A stretch of 64,000 nt of DNA from the NCBI GenBank assembly GCA_029237695.1, contig CM055278.1, forward strand, positions 68,005,188-68,069,187, in the 5' to 3' direction. Source of the stretch: Conchocele bisecta (taxonomy: Eukaryota; Mollusca; Bivalvia; Lucinida; Thyasiridae). A program made the position numbers and the translations under genes. Shown piece by piece: positions 46,595 through 57,771 of the stretch (within the stretch, counting starts at the first letter, position 1; each line of letters begins with the position of its first letter). The notes beneath the pieces were generated by a model that did not search any database, was not told the DNA's origin, and was given only the letters and a program-made list of their open reading frames with translations.

Positions 46595-48279
46595 TTTTCA
46601 TCCTACTGGTATTTGTATGGAAATTAAACCCATTCACTTTCACTGCAACGGGCTGTCAACAGCACCAGATAAGGAATTAGTAATTGAGTATTGTCACTCC
46701 ATCATTTCTGAAGCAATTGGGTATTTCAAAATTTTAATTGGGTAAAATAAAATCACACTACTGTCGACACATCAACGGACAGCAAATAGTTTGCTTTGAA
46801 ATGAAAACATGTCTTGGCATTTACAATTCTAATGAAATATCAAGATGTGTTTTCATGGAAAATAAGAAAAGTATGCTATATTTGTGGTCTGTTTATTGTT
46901 TTCTGCAGCATGATGAAGGTACCACAAATATTTTATTGCTTTTTGATACTCGCTACTTCTGATTTCAATTGGATTTTTGGCAATTTTAATTGGGTATTTA
47001 AGCAAATACGCAGCTTATCTGGAGCTCTGGGTATTTAGGGGCGGGGTCTCAGTTTCAAGTCCCATTCGAAAGACCAGTGGAATGGAAATACTATGAAAGT
47101 GTTTGTTCATGCCTAGGTCGGGGATTGAACTCACAGCCTCTGGTATTGCAGTCCAGTGCTCTAACCTCTAGGCCACAGCCCATTCCTCTGTGACTGGAGA
47201 AATGGGGCTTATGGGATTTGTGACCAGTGTAGCTCCTGATAAAATATAACACTTATATGACATGATAACGATCTATATTGCACAGGCTGATCTGGATCAA
47301 CACAGGTCGCAATCCCATAAGCCCCATTTCCCCAGTCATAGCCACATTTTAGACCTGGATATCGGGGTCGAATCACAAACAGCTGACGTCCGAAGGAATT
47401 AGACACATGTGTGTCCATTTTAAGGACCTATGGGACCCTGAACATCCAATGATTCATGCATAATTGCTTCGTAAATGTGATGGGATATATGCATAGCATA
47501 CACGTGAACATTTTCTTACTATATCCCATACAGTGCATGGAGTTTTACCTCTTATTGCGTTTGAAACATACCACAAACAGTACATGTATGACAAACACAT
47601 GAATACAATTTGATGCAACATGATGGGGATACCTATGCCTTGTTTTCATCAAATTTATATACAAATTATGATATCTGAAGGGTTTGTTGACCCTTTGTTA
47701 AAATGATTGAGAATTCAGTAAAGACTGTAACAGTAAGAACAATACACAGTGCTGTAGATATATACCTGTATTACCATACATACTGCATCGATTCCAGTGA
47801 CTTTGTAAGCAGTTATCCGAGTGTATTGTCACTACTGTCTACTTGCCTACAATGCGAGTAAATACGGCTATTAACTGTGTCAGAAGTACTTCTAATAATA
47901 GACAGTGTATCAGTTTGACATTTTACACATTGAATAACTGTTCATTGCATATTGTGTGAGTGATGGTAGAAAAGCTCGGATATATAGTCCTATATATCTG
48001 AGACGTATTGCACCAAAAGTTATTTAATAATACATAGTATTGGCTGTACGTGTCAAACGCTCCAAGTGGTGAAATGCTGTCCGATAGCATGTACAAACTA
48101 AAATGGTGGAGAGATGGCAACTCAATGCTCTGTATAATATACTCTTAAGAAGAACAGGGTCAGATACTTTAAATAGATATTCAGTCACATGAATGATTCT
48201 ACTACATTTGAAACAAAGGGTTGTAGTCAGTCCTTAATATGACGATGCTATGACCGACTTTTACAAATGTATTATTGAT
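46595..48279 (-). repeat. Inverted duplication, right arm (about 1.69 kb)
   Basis: Reverse complement of 41262-43022, with few mismatches and one short deletion. The outer boundary ends at ...ACAAATGTATTATTGAT. A hairpin with a perfect 15-bp stem (ACTTATTTGAGCTTT and complement) lies just beyond it at about 48338-48374. Confidence 0.92.
47109..47187 (-). repeat. tRNA-derived SINE head (inverted copy)
   Basis: Reverse complement of the A-box/B-box-bearing SINE head at 42424-42505, carried along by the inverted duplication. Confidence 0.7.
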
Positions 48280-48629
48280 ATTCTTCCGTATTAAATAGGA
48301 AACACATGATAAAAAATAAAACAAATTTAATAGTTCACTTATTTGAGCTTTACTTTTCAAAGCTCAAATAAGTAAATTTTCAACTTTATTACAGTATTTT
48401 CATTACTCAATACTCAATTTTAAAATCTATGCATATTTTCACATTGCTGCGAGTATTTTGTACTCACACTTTAGTAATCAATGCGTATTCTGCTAAAATA
48501 AGTGGGTAAAATATGTCGATACACACCTTATCTGGAGATCTGTTGTAAGTGTGTACGTATTCGGCCAATACAAATCTCGTTACCTGATCAATTTTCACAA
48601 CTGACCGTATATTATCTCCTATCCTCCAG

Positions 48630-48772
48630 GGAAAATATGTGTCTGGTGTAAAGTGTTGGCTGACCCGGTTACAGGACTGCCGTATCGCTACGTGCTGGCG
48701 TTGTTTGGCTACCATATACCTCCCAATCCCGAACCCTTTGTCGCGATAAACAGCGATAAAGCTGTCGTCTCG
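48630..48772 (+). CDS. Host gene exon 5
   Basis: The acceptor CCTCCAG|GG and donor TCG|GTAAGA are both canonical. 143 nt, starting in phase 1 and ending in phase 0, without a stop. It reads KICVWCKVLADPVTGLPYRY, then VLALFGYHIPPNPEPFVAIN. A CxxC pair (CVWC) is present, but no partner pair, so a zinc site is not supported. Family not recognised. Confidence 0.75.
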
Positions 48773-48897
48773 GTAAGATTTATTAATTTGTTACCTGGCC
48801 TTAAATGACCTTATCTGTTGATAGGCCGAGTAAACGCCAATGAATCAATTTATTTGTTTACTGGCGTTTAATGGCCTGTCAACAGCTAAGGTAATTT

Positions 48898-49196
48898 TAG
48901 GCCAGACTAGCCTATTTCACCAACATTGCAAAGTATACTTTTCTAGTAAATTTTCAACTTAAGGATACATTTATTAATTGTTAGTATACTGAATTTATTA
49001 CGTTATCACAGACATTTTGGCTGTGATAATGTAATAAATCCAGTACTAATAATTATGCATACTTCTAATCATCAAATATATGCATTCGTTAGTTCTATAT
49101 GAAATAACGAATTTCGGGGAAAATAAATGATTACTCCCTCAAAGTATCCTTTGCTAGAAAAGTATACTGTGCAATGTTGGTGAAATCAGCTACTGA
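48898..49196. mobile_element. Fold-back MITE (GATTTCACCAACATTGC family), copy 1
   Basis: Arms read CCTATTTCACCAACATTGCAAAGTATAC and its complement ending GTGAAATCAGCTACTG (28-base arm given in part). The centre is a hairpin with CAGACATTTTGGCTGTG. Other copies are at 49333-49482 and 52193-52492. Confidence 0.75.
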
Positions 49197-49332
49197 TAAC
49201 GGGGTCGAATCACATACTTCACCTTTTCTGATCGTGGGTAGGGAGGGATGGTAGGGAATCCCAAAATCAGAACAGAATATTTACAGAAAAAAATATACAT
49301 GTATTCAGACCTGAAATTAGAACAACCTGACC

Positions 49333-49482
49333 AGTAGCCGATTTCATCAAAATTATCATATTATAATGTAATAAATTCAGTCTAATAAAAAATTATAAAT
49401 TTATTCTTAAATTGAAAATTTCTCCCTCAAACTTTGCTAGATATATATACTTTACAATTTTGATGAAATTGGCTACTGGTGC
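49333..49482. mobile_element. Fold-back MITE, copy 2 (short)
   Basis: CCAGTAGCCGATTTCATC at the left and its complement GATGAAATTGGCTACTGG at the right. 150 bp, internally deleted relative to copy 1. Confidence 0.75.
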
Positions 49483-49544
49483 CAGGTCCACCACTTAGCG
49501 TCACTCCTCAAAAGTATTAAGACCATGTTTAAAAATGATATTGG

Positions 49545-49865
49545 AGTAATGGAGCTTATGGGATTTGTGAGCAGGGTAGCTCTTGGTCAATTGATTGAGT
49601 ATTGGTGTTTAACGGCCTATCAACAGCTATGGTCATTTAAGGCCGGGTCAACGGGTTGGACTATCCCATATTTAACCTGTTCATAATGACTGAAATTCCC
49701 AAAATCAGAACTCTTGGTCAAATGGCTCGTTAGAAACATGATCATAGGTGTTTCATTGAAAGAACGGTGAACACTGCAGATCCTAATCAGACAGGCTGAT
49801 CTGGATTTACACTGATTGCAAAACTTATAAGCCCCATATATATATTATATATATACCCAGTCACA
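49545..49865. repeat. SINE-like dispersed repeat
   Basis: It contains GGAGCTTATGGGATTTGTGA, a GTGTTTAACGGCCTATCAAC word and ATCAGACAGGCTGATCTGGA, as in the copies near 42200 and 47200. Intronic. Confidence 0.55.
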
Positions 49866-49961
49866 GCCTCAAATATGGTATTTGAATCTGACACATTGCT
49901 TTAGACAATCTGAAATGCGTTGACACTTTAATAAACTAACACTGTATGTTTATAATTCCAG

Positions 49962-50025
49962 AAGGGGACAGCATGTTGGTACGACTTTAGAAATATTGGC
50001 AGCCAGTATTACATAAAGATAAATG
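49962..50025 (+). CDS. Host gene exon 6
   Basis: The acceptor ATTCCAG|AAG and donor AATG|GTAAGT are canonical. 64 nt, phase 0 in and phase 1 out. It reads KGTACWYDFRNIGSQYYIKI. The join to exon 7 gives N-G-Q without disturbing the frame. No stop. Confidence 0.75.
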
Positions 50026-52192
50026 GTAAGTACGCATCAACGAGATGAGACACGCCATGTGATTTTGTACCTTCGGACATCTGCGTAATTTCATTAAATA
50101 CGTTTACAAAATTTACAGTATTTTTTCATAAATAAAGTCACAAGTTGACAAAATTTTCAGAGTAAATGTGAAATATAACATAACCGAATGGTCAGGGTGG
50201 GTGGGGGGGGGGGTGGTGGCATAGCATATAGCGTTACCGGCCTCATCCCGTCTCATAACAATCTTAACACTCATACCGCTGGACCCAACTAGCAGTCTCC
50301 CGAGCTCTGCTCGAGCTCTGCTCGGTCGACGAACAAACGGTGCTAGTTCGAAAATATAGTAAACTATTTAAATTAAGAAGTCCCAGCACCCCCGCCCCAC
50401 ACCACCACCTAACCTGAAATCCTGGATCCACCCCTGCTGATGGTCCTCTATCATGCTGTGACAAATATACGATCATGTCCCTGCTAAACCCAAGGTCAAG
50501 GTCACATACTTAGTGCTTTCAAAGCTCTAGTCAATAATTTTTGTTTCCTTTCATGTGATGTTTGGCCGCTTTTCTAGTATCATATGTAACAAGCTTTGCA
50601 TCCGTCATATCATTCACTACTGTCTGTTCCACGTTTTTCTGCAGACTAACTTTGAACACATTATATCTAAAAAATATTTAAATGTATTAAGTACTTTTTC
50701 ACCAATAACAAAAAAGTCATCCTCCCCAAATTTTTTGTTTTGATGAAATTCCATCAAATATTGATTTTATAGCGAAAAAACGATTTCCTGGGAATTTAAC
50801 ATGGGAAAAAAGAGGTGGAAGCAGTGGGGGAGGAGTAAAAAGCGAATAATTTTGGAATTTGACTCCGAAACCTGGCTAGATAGTTTGGAAATGATGTAAA
50901 TAAGAAAACAAAAGATAGAATTTGAAAATCCCATAGGAAAATCGTTTTTTCGCAATAAAATCAATATTTCATGGAATTTCTACAAATAATTATTTTGGGA
51001 GGGTGACTTTGTTATTGATGAAATCAAATATTGATTTTATTGCGAAAAAACGATTTTAACATGGGGAGTCAATTTCCAAAACTTTTCTGAAGGATCAAAA
51101 ACGAAATATTTTGGAAATTGACTCCGAAACCTGGCGAGATAGCTTGAAAATGATTATATGAAAAGTTATATTTTGAAAATCGGTCCACAAATAAAAAAAA
51201 TATTTAAAAAAAATCTATTTTTAGCCCCCATGAAAGAAATAGTTTTTTCGCAACAAAATCAATATTGATGGAATTTCATCAAATAATTTTTTTTGGGGAG
51301 GGTGACTTGTTATTGATAAAAATGTACTTTTAAATATTTTTTAGATTTAATGTGTTTAATAGCCAAAAGTTCGTCGTCAGCAAAACGTGGAACAGACCGT
51401 AGGAGATACTAAGTCATAATTAGGAGATGCTAAGTCATATTGTTACATGGTTTCCGTTGTTTACACATATATAGCGCGTGCTGTTTGCATATGGCTTTAG
51501 GCAATGCTCATTCGGGGAGCCGCGCGTAATGGAAGTGCCTTCATGACGTCACTACGCGGAAGTGCCTTCATGACGTCACTACTTCATGACGTTCATGACG
51601 TTCAAGACGTGGCCACGGAATATGAATACCGAAAATTATCTAAGTGAATGGGACGATTTATAAAAGTACTGAAAATACTGATAATGCTCAAATTACATCA
51701 GTTTTGTGTTGGAAATGTAACAATAACGTTTGATCAGCATGATCAAACCTTATAATAGGATAGTTTCTCCTAATTATGACTTAGTATCTCCTAATTAGGA
51801 ATTACTATTTTGGAGATAATATCTCCATTAGGACTTAATATCTCCTAATTAGGAATTGGCATCTCCTAATTAGGACTTACTATCTTCATTAGGACTTACA
51901 CTATTATTATCCTCCTAATCAGGACTTAGTTCTCATAATTAGGACTTAGTATCTCATAATTAGGAGCTATATATCTCATAATTAGGACTTAGTACATCAT
52001 AATTAGGAGGTAAAACTATTTCAGCATCGGCACCAGGACACATCCATACGATACACACTTTCACGTTGCAAACAAAAATCAAAATCGACGTTTCATTGGT
52101 CGAACGACGTCGCATGATGTTACCGAGTAATGCCAGTGTAATAACGCAACGTAAATTAGTCTGCTTTCTTTTCAACAAAAAACAGGTTATAT
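50026..52192. other. Intron with degenerate fold-back repeats, no gene seen
   Basis: 50035-50165 is an inverted relative of the 31120-31290 repeat. A G-run lies at about 50197-50210. 50620-51410 is a diverged large fold-back (arms with ATCAAATATTGATTTTAT, GTGACTT, CAAAACGTGGAACAGAC). 51525-51610 has short direct repeats of GGAAGTGCCTTCATGACGTC. 51765-52015 has tandem units of about 20 bp of the type CTCCTAATTAGGACTTAGTA. Confidence 0.6.
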
Positions 52193-52492
52193 CAGTAGCC
52201 GATTTCACCAACATTGCAAAATATGCTTTTCTAGCAAAGTATACTTTGAGGGAGTAATCATTTATTTTTCCAGAAATGCATCATTTCATATAGAATTAAC
52301 GACTGCATATATTTGATGATTAAAAGTATGCAGAATTATTATACTGCATTTATTACATTATCACAGCCAAAATGGCTGTGATAATGTAATAAATTCAGTA
52401 TAATAAAAATTAATAAATTTATTCAAAAAATTGAAAATTTCTCCTAGGTATGCTAAGTATACTTTGCAATGTTGGTGGAATAGGCTACTGTT
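52193..52492. mobile_element. Fold-back MITE (GATTTCACCAACATTGC family), copy 3
   Basis: CAGTAGCCGATTTCACCAAC at the left, and its near-complement ending AATAGGCTACTG at the right. The centre is AGCCAAAATGGCT, with TGTGATAATGTAATAAAT. 300 bp. Confidence 0.78.
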
Positions 52493-52639
52493 CATTCTGT
52501 GGCAGAAACCATTACCTGAAAAATAGAATACCAACCTAGTGTATTTAGATATCTAGTTTATCGGGCTTGGAATTCCTACACGTTTCCTAGCCTTGCCTGA
52601 TAAACTTGATATAAAAAGACACTAGACTTGTATGCTCTA

Positions 52640-52880
52640 TATGTGGCTGTGACTAAGAAAACAAGGGCTTATGGGTTATGCGGTCAGTGTAGCCCCAGAT
52701 CAGCCTGCACATACGCGCAGTCCGCTATAGGCAAATACTGTTTGCCATTCTCTCAATGATTCATTCCTCATGCACATAGCAAACATTGATCGTTATCAGG
52801 CTACAGGAGTGTGCTATTTGGTCAGGAGCTACACTGATCATAAATTCCATAAGCCCCATTTCACCAATCAGTCACAGATG
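52640..52880. repeat. SINE-like dispersed repeat
   Basis: It contains AGATCAGCCTGCACATACGC, TTTGCCATTCTCTCAATGAT and GGTCAGGAGCTACACTGATC. It matches the family at 42195-42422 and ends just before exon 7. Confidence 0.6.
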
Positions 52881-52896
52881 ATGATTTTTATTACAG

Positions 52897-53135
52897 GACA
52901 ATACCTTGGATGTGATGGAGCAAACAAAGTTGGACTACACAAAGATGAGCAGTATTTTGTTATGACACGCACTAACAAGCCCAATTCTTCCGTCCAACCA
53001 CACGACACCATGGATTGCTCTACTTTATCAAACTCATTCAGCTCCACCAATACAGGATCATGTGACTCGTCTATGGATTCTGATTTATCTAGCACAACTG
53101 GCTCCACCCAATCCAGTTCACATGATGCTAATTAG
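52897..53135 (+). CDS. Host gene exon 7 (terminal exon as read)
   Basis: The acceptor TTACAG|GA is in phase with exon 6. It reads QYLGCDGANKVGLHKDEQYF and continues into a Ser/Thr/Asp-rich low-complexity tail (CDSSMDSDLSSTTGSTQSSS), then TAG at 53133-53135. The same frame continues past the TAG with the same kind of sequence (SGSHDLSMDSDSPNAY). A frame change near 53210 then leads to another 60-odd residues ending at TGA 53402-53404. The TAG may therefore be a recent nonsense change or an error, and the exon may really end at 53404. Confidence 0.72.
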
Positions 53136-53404
53136 TCCAATACATTTGGCTCCGCCCTCTCTGGTTCACATGACTTATCCATGGATTCTGATTCGCCCAA
53201 CGCATATGTTCCAACGACATTCTGTCATATGACATGTTGCCACAAGATAATGCTCTAGATGGGTTTATGAATGCAGAAGATTCTAACTCGAGTGGATATA
53301 TAACATCGTCGCCTCAGGAAACGTCGAGGCGTATTACTAGAAGCATGTCAAGGCAACAGACTGTTACCTTGCCAATGGAACAACTCTCCTTGGAAAAGGA
53401 CTGA
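53136..53404 (+). pseudogene. Apparent continuation of the host terminal exon beyond an in-frame TAG
   Basis: The sequence keeps the biased Ser/Asp composition in frame to about 53210. After a one-base shift it reads SNDILSYDMLPQDNALDGFM and later RRITRSMSRQQTVTLPMEQL, ending TGA at 53402-53404. Together with the TAA at 112 in the first exon, this points either to a decaying gene or to assembly errors. Confidence 0.5.
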
Positions 53405-54267
53405 CAACACGAACAAGGACTGAAATGTAACTGTGACTGGAGAAATCAGGCTTGTGGGTTTTGACGCAGTCTGATCAAGAGCTGCACTGTTCGCCATTTC
53501 AGCAATGAAACACCCATCATGGTTCTAACAATATAGATCGTTATCAGACTACAGGTGTGTGCAACTTGATCACGAGGTACACGGGTCACAAACCACATAA
53601 GCCCCATTTCTCCAGTCACAGCCACAAATAGATCAATTGATTGACATGAATTTTATGTCCATTTAATGAGAACACTTGTCAGATCGGTGGATGAAATTAT
53701 CTAATGTGACGACAATGAGAGAAATGCGGCCAGTCTAGCTGGTCAACTGCTAGAAACAAAATTGCTACCCCGCTCCATACCTCTCGCGAGGGTAGCAATT
53801 TAACCCCATCTCTTTAATGTAACATTTTTTGCAATCGGTTATCCGGCATGTTTGATATGTTAGCGATATAAAACTGTCCAAGCTGTATAAATAAATTATT
53901 AATAAAGAACATACACATGCAGAAATTGGTTATTTTACAATGCCAAGGTATTTATCAGACATTTACATGTTTATCTTGTAAATGTGAAAGCTTCATTTCA
54001 TTATGTTGGATGTTGAACAATTACCATGATTACTAGAGAAAAGATGGCTTCCATGGGAAAATGATTTGCCTGTTCTATTATTTTTGGCAATTTACTAGTT
54101 CTACATCAAAGATTATTTGTTTAAAGGTATACAATATAGTTTACTAAATTTTACCTACATGCAACAGGTTTTGGTATGCACTTCAGTTGCTCACATTTTT
54201 TGAATGGGTCAAATTGTAGCCGTAGATAACATATCGCAGGCGAATTCTTGAAGCTAGTCAACTGCTG
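53405..54267. other. 3' flank with SINE-like repeat and a T1-related fragment
   Basis: 53415-53640 is a further SINE-like copy. 53800-54256 matches the inside of T1 (9550-9965), including TTTGATATGTTAGC and AAGATGGCTTCCATGGGAAA. Possible polyadenylation words AATAAA occur near 53889 and 53900. No other gene seen. Confidence 0.55.
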
Positions 54268-54991
54268 GTTGGCCCCTATCTGTACCGGGTTTATATACAC
54301 TACTCTATATAAACCTCCCAAAGTTGGCCCCTATCTGTACCGGGGTTTATATACACTACTCTATATAAACCTCCCAAAGTCGGCCCCTATCTGAACAGGG
54401 GTTTATATATTCTACTCTATATAAACCTCCCAAAGTTGGCCCCTACCTGTACCGGGGTTTATATATTCTACTCTATATACTCACCCCCAAAGTCGGCCCC
54501 TATCTGTACAGGGGTTTATATACACTACTCTATATAAACCTCACAAAGTCGGCCCCCATCTGTACCAGGGTTCATATACACTACTCTATATAAACCTCCC
54601 AAAGTCGGCCCCGATCTGTACCAGGGTTTATATACACTACTCTATATAAACCTCCCAAAGTCGGCCCCCATATGTACAGGTGTTAATATATTCTACTCTA
54701 TATACTCACCCCCAAAGTCGGCACCTATCTGTACAGGGGTTTATATATTCTACTCGATATAAACCTCCCAAAGTCGGCCCCTATCTGTACCGGTGTTTAT
54801 ATATTCTACTCTATATACTCACCCCCAAAGTCGGCCCCTATCTGTACAGGGGTTTATATACACTACTCTATATAAACCTCCCAAAGTCGGCCTCTATCTG
54901 TACAGGGGTTTATATATTCTACTCATTATGCTCACCCCCAAAGTCGGCCCCTATCTCTACCAGTGTTTATATAATCTACTCTATATACTCA
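54268..54991 (+). repeat. SatB 56-bp satellite, block 1
   Basis: About 13 units built from AAAGTCGGCCCCTATCTGTA, then CCGGGGTTTATATACACTAC, then TCTATATAAACCTCCC. Each unit contains GGTTTATATA and its exact complement TATATAAACC separated by 8 nt. A second unit type ends TTCTACTCTATATACTCACCCCC. The frame-like ORFs across it are repeats, not genes. Confidence 0.96.
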
Positions 54992-55145
54992 AGTAGTATA
55001 TAGGGAGTCAAAATGATACGGTGGTATCATTTCCACCCCTATATACTACCCACACTACCCCCGAAAAACCTAAAAATTGGTTAACGAGGAAATTGGCTCC
55101 CTACAGCAAATTTATGTATTTTTGGAGAAAATAATTTTGAAATCA

Positions 55146-55438
55146 TTAATGCAATTTCAATGTGCCCGCGAGTGATAGTTTATATTCCAACACCCCATTT
55201 TTCTCCTCCAATATAGCTAATTTATTTCGCAGATCAGCAACTAATTCTACCAGCTCTAGTCTACCACGTTCACCTTTAGCCACAGGGCAGCGTAGTTGCT
55301 TATGTCTACACAGAGTTTGTGCACTAACGAATTTACAAGGGCATCTGGGGCATTGAAATTGTGGGGTGATACAAGTAAATTTTCTACGTCTCGATAGATG
55401 CCTTCGTAGATAGTCTTACAACAATTCACACACTCCAT
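55146..55438 (-). pseudogene. Polinton-2 small coiled-coil protein, copy 2a (frameshifted)
   Basis: It starts MECVNCCKTIYEGIYRDVEN and continues NFNAPDALVNSLV. After an 8-nt insertion near 55285 the frame is lost. The remaining part in the other frame (LAILEEKNGVLEYKL) is a likely coiled coil ending at 55146. Divergent from the polymerase with 109 bp between the starts. The twin copy at 60813-61113 has different lesions, so the ancestral gene was probably about 100 residues. Function unknown. Confidence 0.55.
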
Positions 55439-55464
55439 TATATATGTATATGTATATGTTTATA

Positions 55465-55515
55465 TTCAATTGGACGTGAAAAAAACATGATTTAAATTTG
55501 TCACGTCCAATTGAA
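55465..55515. promoter_or_regulatory. Interrupted palindrome between divergent Polinton-2 genes (copy 2a)
   Basis: TTCAATTGGACGTGA at 55465-55479 and its exact complement at 55501-55515, 21 bp apart, lie between the small minus-strand gene and the polymerase. It is conserved in copy 2b. It could be a shared promoter operator or a replication signal; this is inferred from position and symmetry only. Confidence 0.45.
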
Positions 55516-55547
55516 CAGATCAATTTCATAGGTTATATACAGAAAAT

Positions 55548-55950
55548 ATGATACGCCAGAAACTAGAGCAGAAATAGAAAGTTTGAGAAGAGAAGCCGAA
55601 TCTCTAGGGATTACTTATAGTAAACAGTTGAGAGTTAGGGGGTTGACAAAGCTGATAAACGCCACAAAGAATGAGGCGTTTATGAAGCGGTTTACCCGCG
55701 CCCACAGACGAGGAGCCTTTAAAGACCTCTCACTAGCAGAGGAAGTTGGTAACAGAATTCAAAAAGAAAGTATTGTGGGATTAAGGGCTAGTGTAATAAA
55801 ACCTGCAAGCACCAATTCCAGACGCACAGGTGACCCAATACCAAATAATAAGAAAAAATATATTGTTCGCGCGATAGTGGCAGAAGGTGAAGAAATATTG
55901 AGGGCTCATGATGAAACATTGGAAAAGGTAGAAAAGGGAAGACGGGTAGT
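55548..55950 (+). pseudogene. polB: Polinton-2 DNA polymerase B, 5' fragment (copy 2a)
   Basis: The ATG at 55548 follows GGTTATATAC. One base is missing within the first codons compared with copy 2b, and the frame is recovered from 55583 (RREAESLGITYSKQLRVRGL). It reads through EEILRAHDETLEKVEKG and stops matching at 55950, where foreign sequence begins. Only the N-terminal region ahead of all catalytic motifs is present. Confidence 0.82.
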
Positions 55951-56517
55951 TGTGTTAGCGGGGACTCTGCTCCGCGTGGACCAAGGGCGTAATCGAGTGG
56001 GGCATATTCCGGTGACGTCACACCAGGGTGACACCGAGCTAGTCTACTGAAGGGACGGAACACCAAGCACGTTATGGACAGAGACAACAAGGTATATTTT
56101 TACAAGTATGATATATTTACATAAATGATAAACACAAACAATAGATGAATATGTCAGTACGGACAACGTCCCCTAGCAGCCACCACCACAGGCCCTTGCA
56201 CAACCAAGGCTCATCCTCGATTCTGGAACAGGTAGGTAAAGTCAAAAGTAAACGTCATCATAATCTGGATAAATATCCAATGTTAGAGATCATCTAAACA
56301 ACTCCGGCTTCCACCATGATGGGAGGGACGTTATAATAACATCGTAAAGTTACTGGTACTTAGGAGATACTGAGCCTACTTGGGCGGATGGGGTCCATAA
56401 CGCATCGGTGAACGTCCCTATCAATTATTCACGTCCTTTGACGGAATGACGTCACCGGAATATGCCCCCACTCGATTACGCCCTTGGTCCACGCGGAGCA
56501 GAGTCGCCGCTAACACA
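55951..56517. mobile_element. Inverted-repeat element T3 (567 bp) at the Polinton-2a break
   Basis: TGTGTTAGCGGGGACTCTGC at 55951 and its near complement ending at 56517 form arms of about 70 bp that end inward at TGACGTCA. No target duplication is seen, and the polymerase sequence does not resume after it, so it either came with a deletion or marks a rearrangement. No ORF of note. Confidence 0.65.
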
Positions 56518-57771
56518 CGGTGTCGTGTCGTGGACTCCAGAATAAGTAAATAAATCTGTGTTGCGTACTGAATTACGCAGACACAAAGTAGGGACGTGCC
56601 ATCGCTCTTTGCTGACTGGCTGGCTGCCTGGCTGGTGTACTGGCTGGTGTACTAGCTGGGACTACAAAACACCAACGGTGTTGTTACCAGAATGTAACAT
56701 GATTATAGTCTCAATAATAGTCACAGAAGTGCACATGAAATCAATATCCTGATTGCATGGCAATACTAAACATCATCATATATTACAATGATGAAACATG
56801 ATAAATTGCAATGTACACAAAGATATTTTCACAAATTGGAAGAAGGGGGCTGATGGAATTCATAAGTCGGAAAATGCGATATAACACATTAATGAACAGC
56901 CCCTATATCTAGTGTACCCAACGATATACCTCTTCACAGCCGTACATGTGAATACAGACGACATTCACAGTTATTTACCATTAGTAAACAAACATTTGAT
57001 TGCGACAGGCCTTACCTTGATCAGACTGCCCGTGGCGAACTGCGCTAACTTAATAAAGAGCAACTGTGCCAAGTATTCTCCTGTACAGACTCACAGTATT
57101 ACATTACATTACATTACTAATCATAAACACTGTATACTCTAATCAGACTGTAGGATTCCACAGGCTGACCCAACGTATCAGTGATTGAAACAAATTATGC
57201 TTCACATCATGTCCTTATTGAAGCTTACTGATGTATAAATCAGTGCACTTAGAGCAGAACTGTCTGATCTGGCCATCCTGGTCGCAATAGCATTTACAAT
57301 ATTTACAACACAATTGTGCACGTAATACGACTTAATAAAATGAATGTACAGACGACTGGGTTAGGAGTTAACGGTCGTGTACAAATAAAAACATATTGCA
57401 AGTTCGCAGCATGATCACTACCAAGAAAAAACATATTAAATTCAATCATGTCTGATAAAAATATGGTTTCATGTTTAAAGTGGTTAAACAAATGTGTGAA
57501 CCCACATGTTAAATTGATATGCAAAATGCATCTGGCGACTTGAACATGTTGAATGAAATCCGAGACGAGAATATCATACAAACAAAAATGTATATTAAAA
57601 ATAATCTGACCTCCCGCGTCACTTTCTGATAACTCAGTCTCTGAGAACCAAAATACTTTTTTAGTATGGCCTTAGCCTGCTATTCTCGATGTTTAGAAGT
57701 ATAAAGTTAATCAAGCTCGACTTCAAAACAGCAGGAATTCATACAAGTTTCTTAGTCTCGCATGAAAAAAC
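56518..57771. other. Non-coding sequence, no gene seen
   Basis: A short CTGGCTG-rich patch lies at about 56610-56660 and an ATTACATTAC patch at about 57100. No protein, RNA gene or known repeat recognised. Confidence 0.5.

Larger units (their letters stand above)
54992..55950 (+). mobile_element. Polinton-2, truncated left-end copy (2a)
   Basis: It begins AGTAGTATATAGGGAGTCAA directly after TATATACTCA of SatB. The tip is an imperfect palindrome ending near 55050. It contains a small minus-strand gene and the start of a polymerase gene, and breaks off at 55950 where an inverted-repeat element begins. Sequence matches 60659-61626 with a few percent difference. No right end is present. Confidence 0.88.

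Noticed and set aside
51530..51610. TGACGTCA words as a CRE enhancer
   Set aside because: They lie in a short direct repeat within an intron, with no evidence of use; the same palindrome also appears by chance in T3.
54680..55003. ORFs of about 107 codons through SatB
   Set aside because: Translation of a 56-bp satellite; the frame is kept only by chance of repeat length and the protein is purely repetitive.
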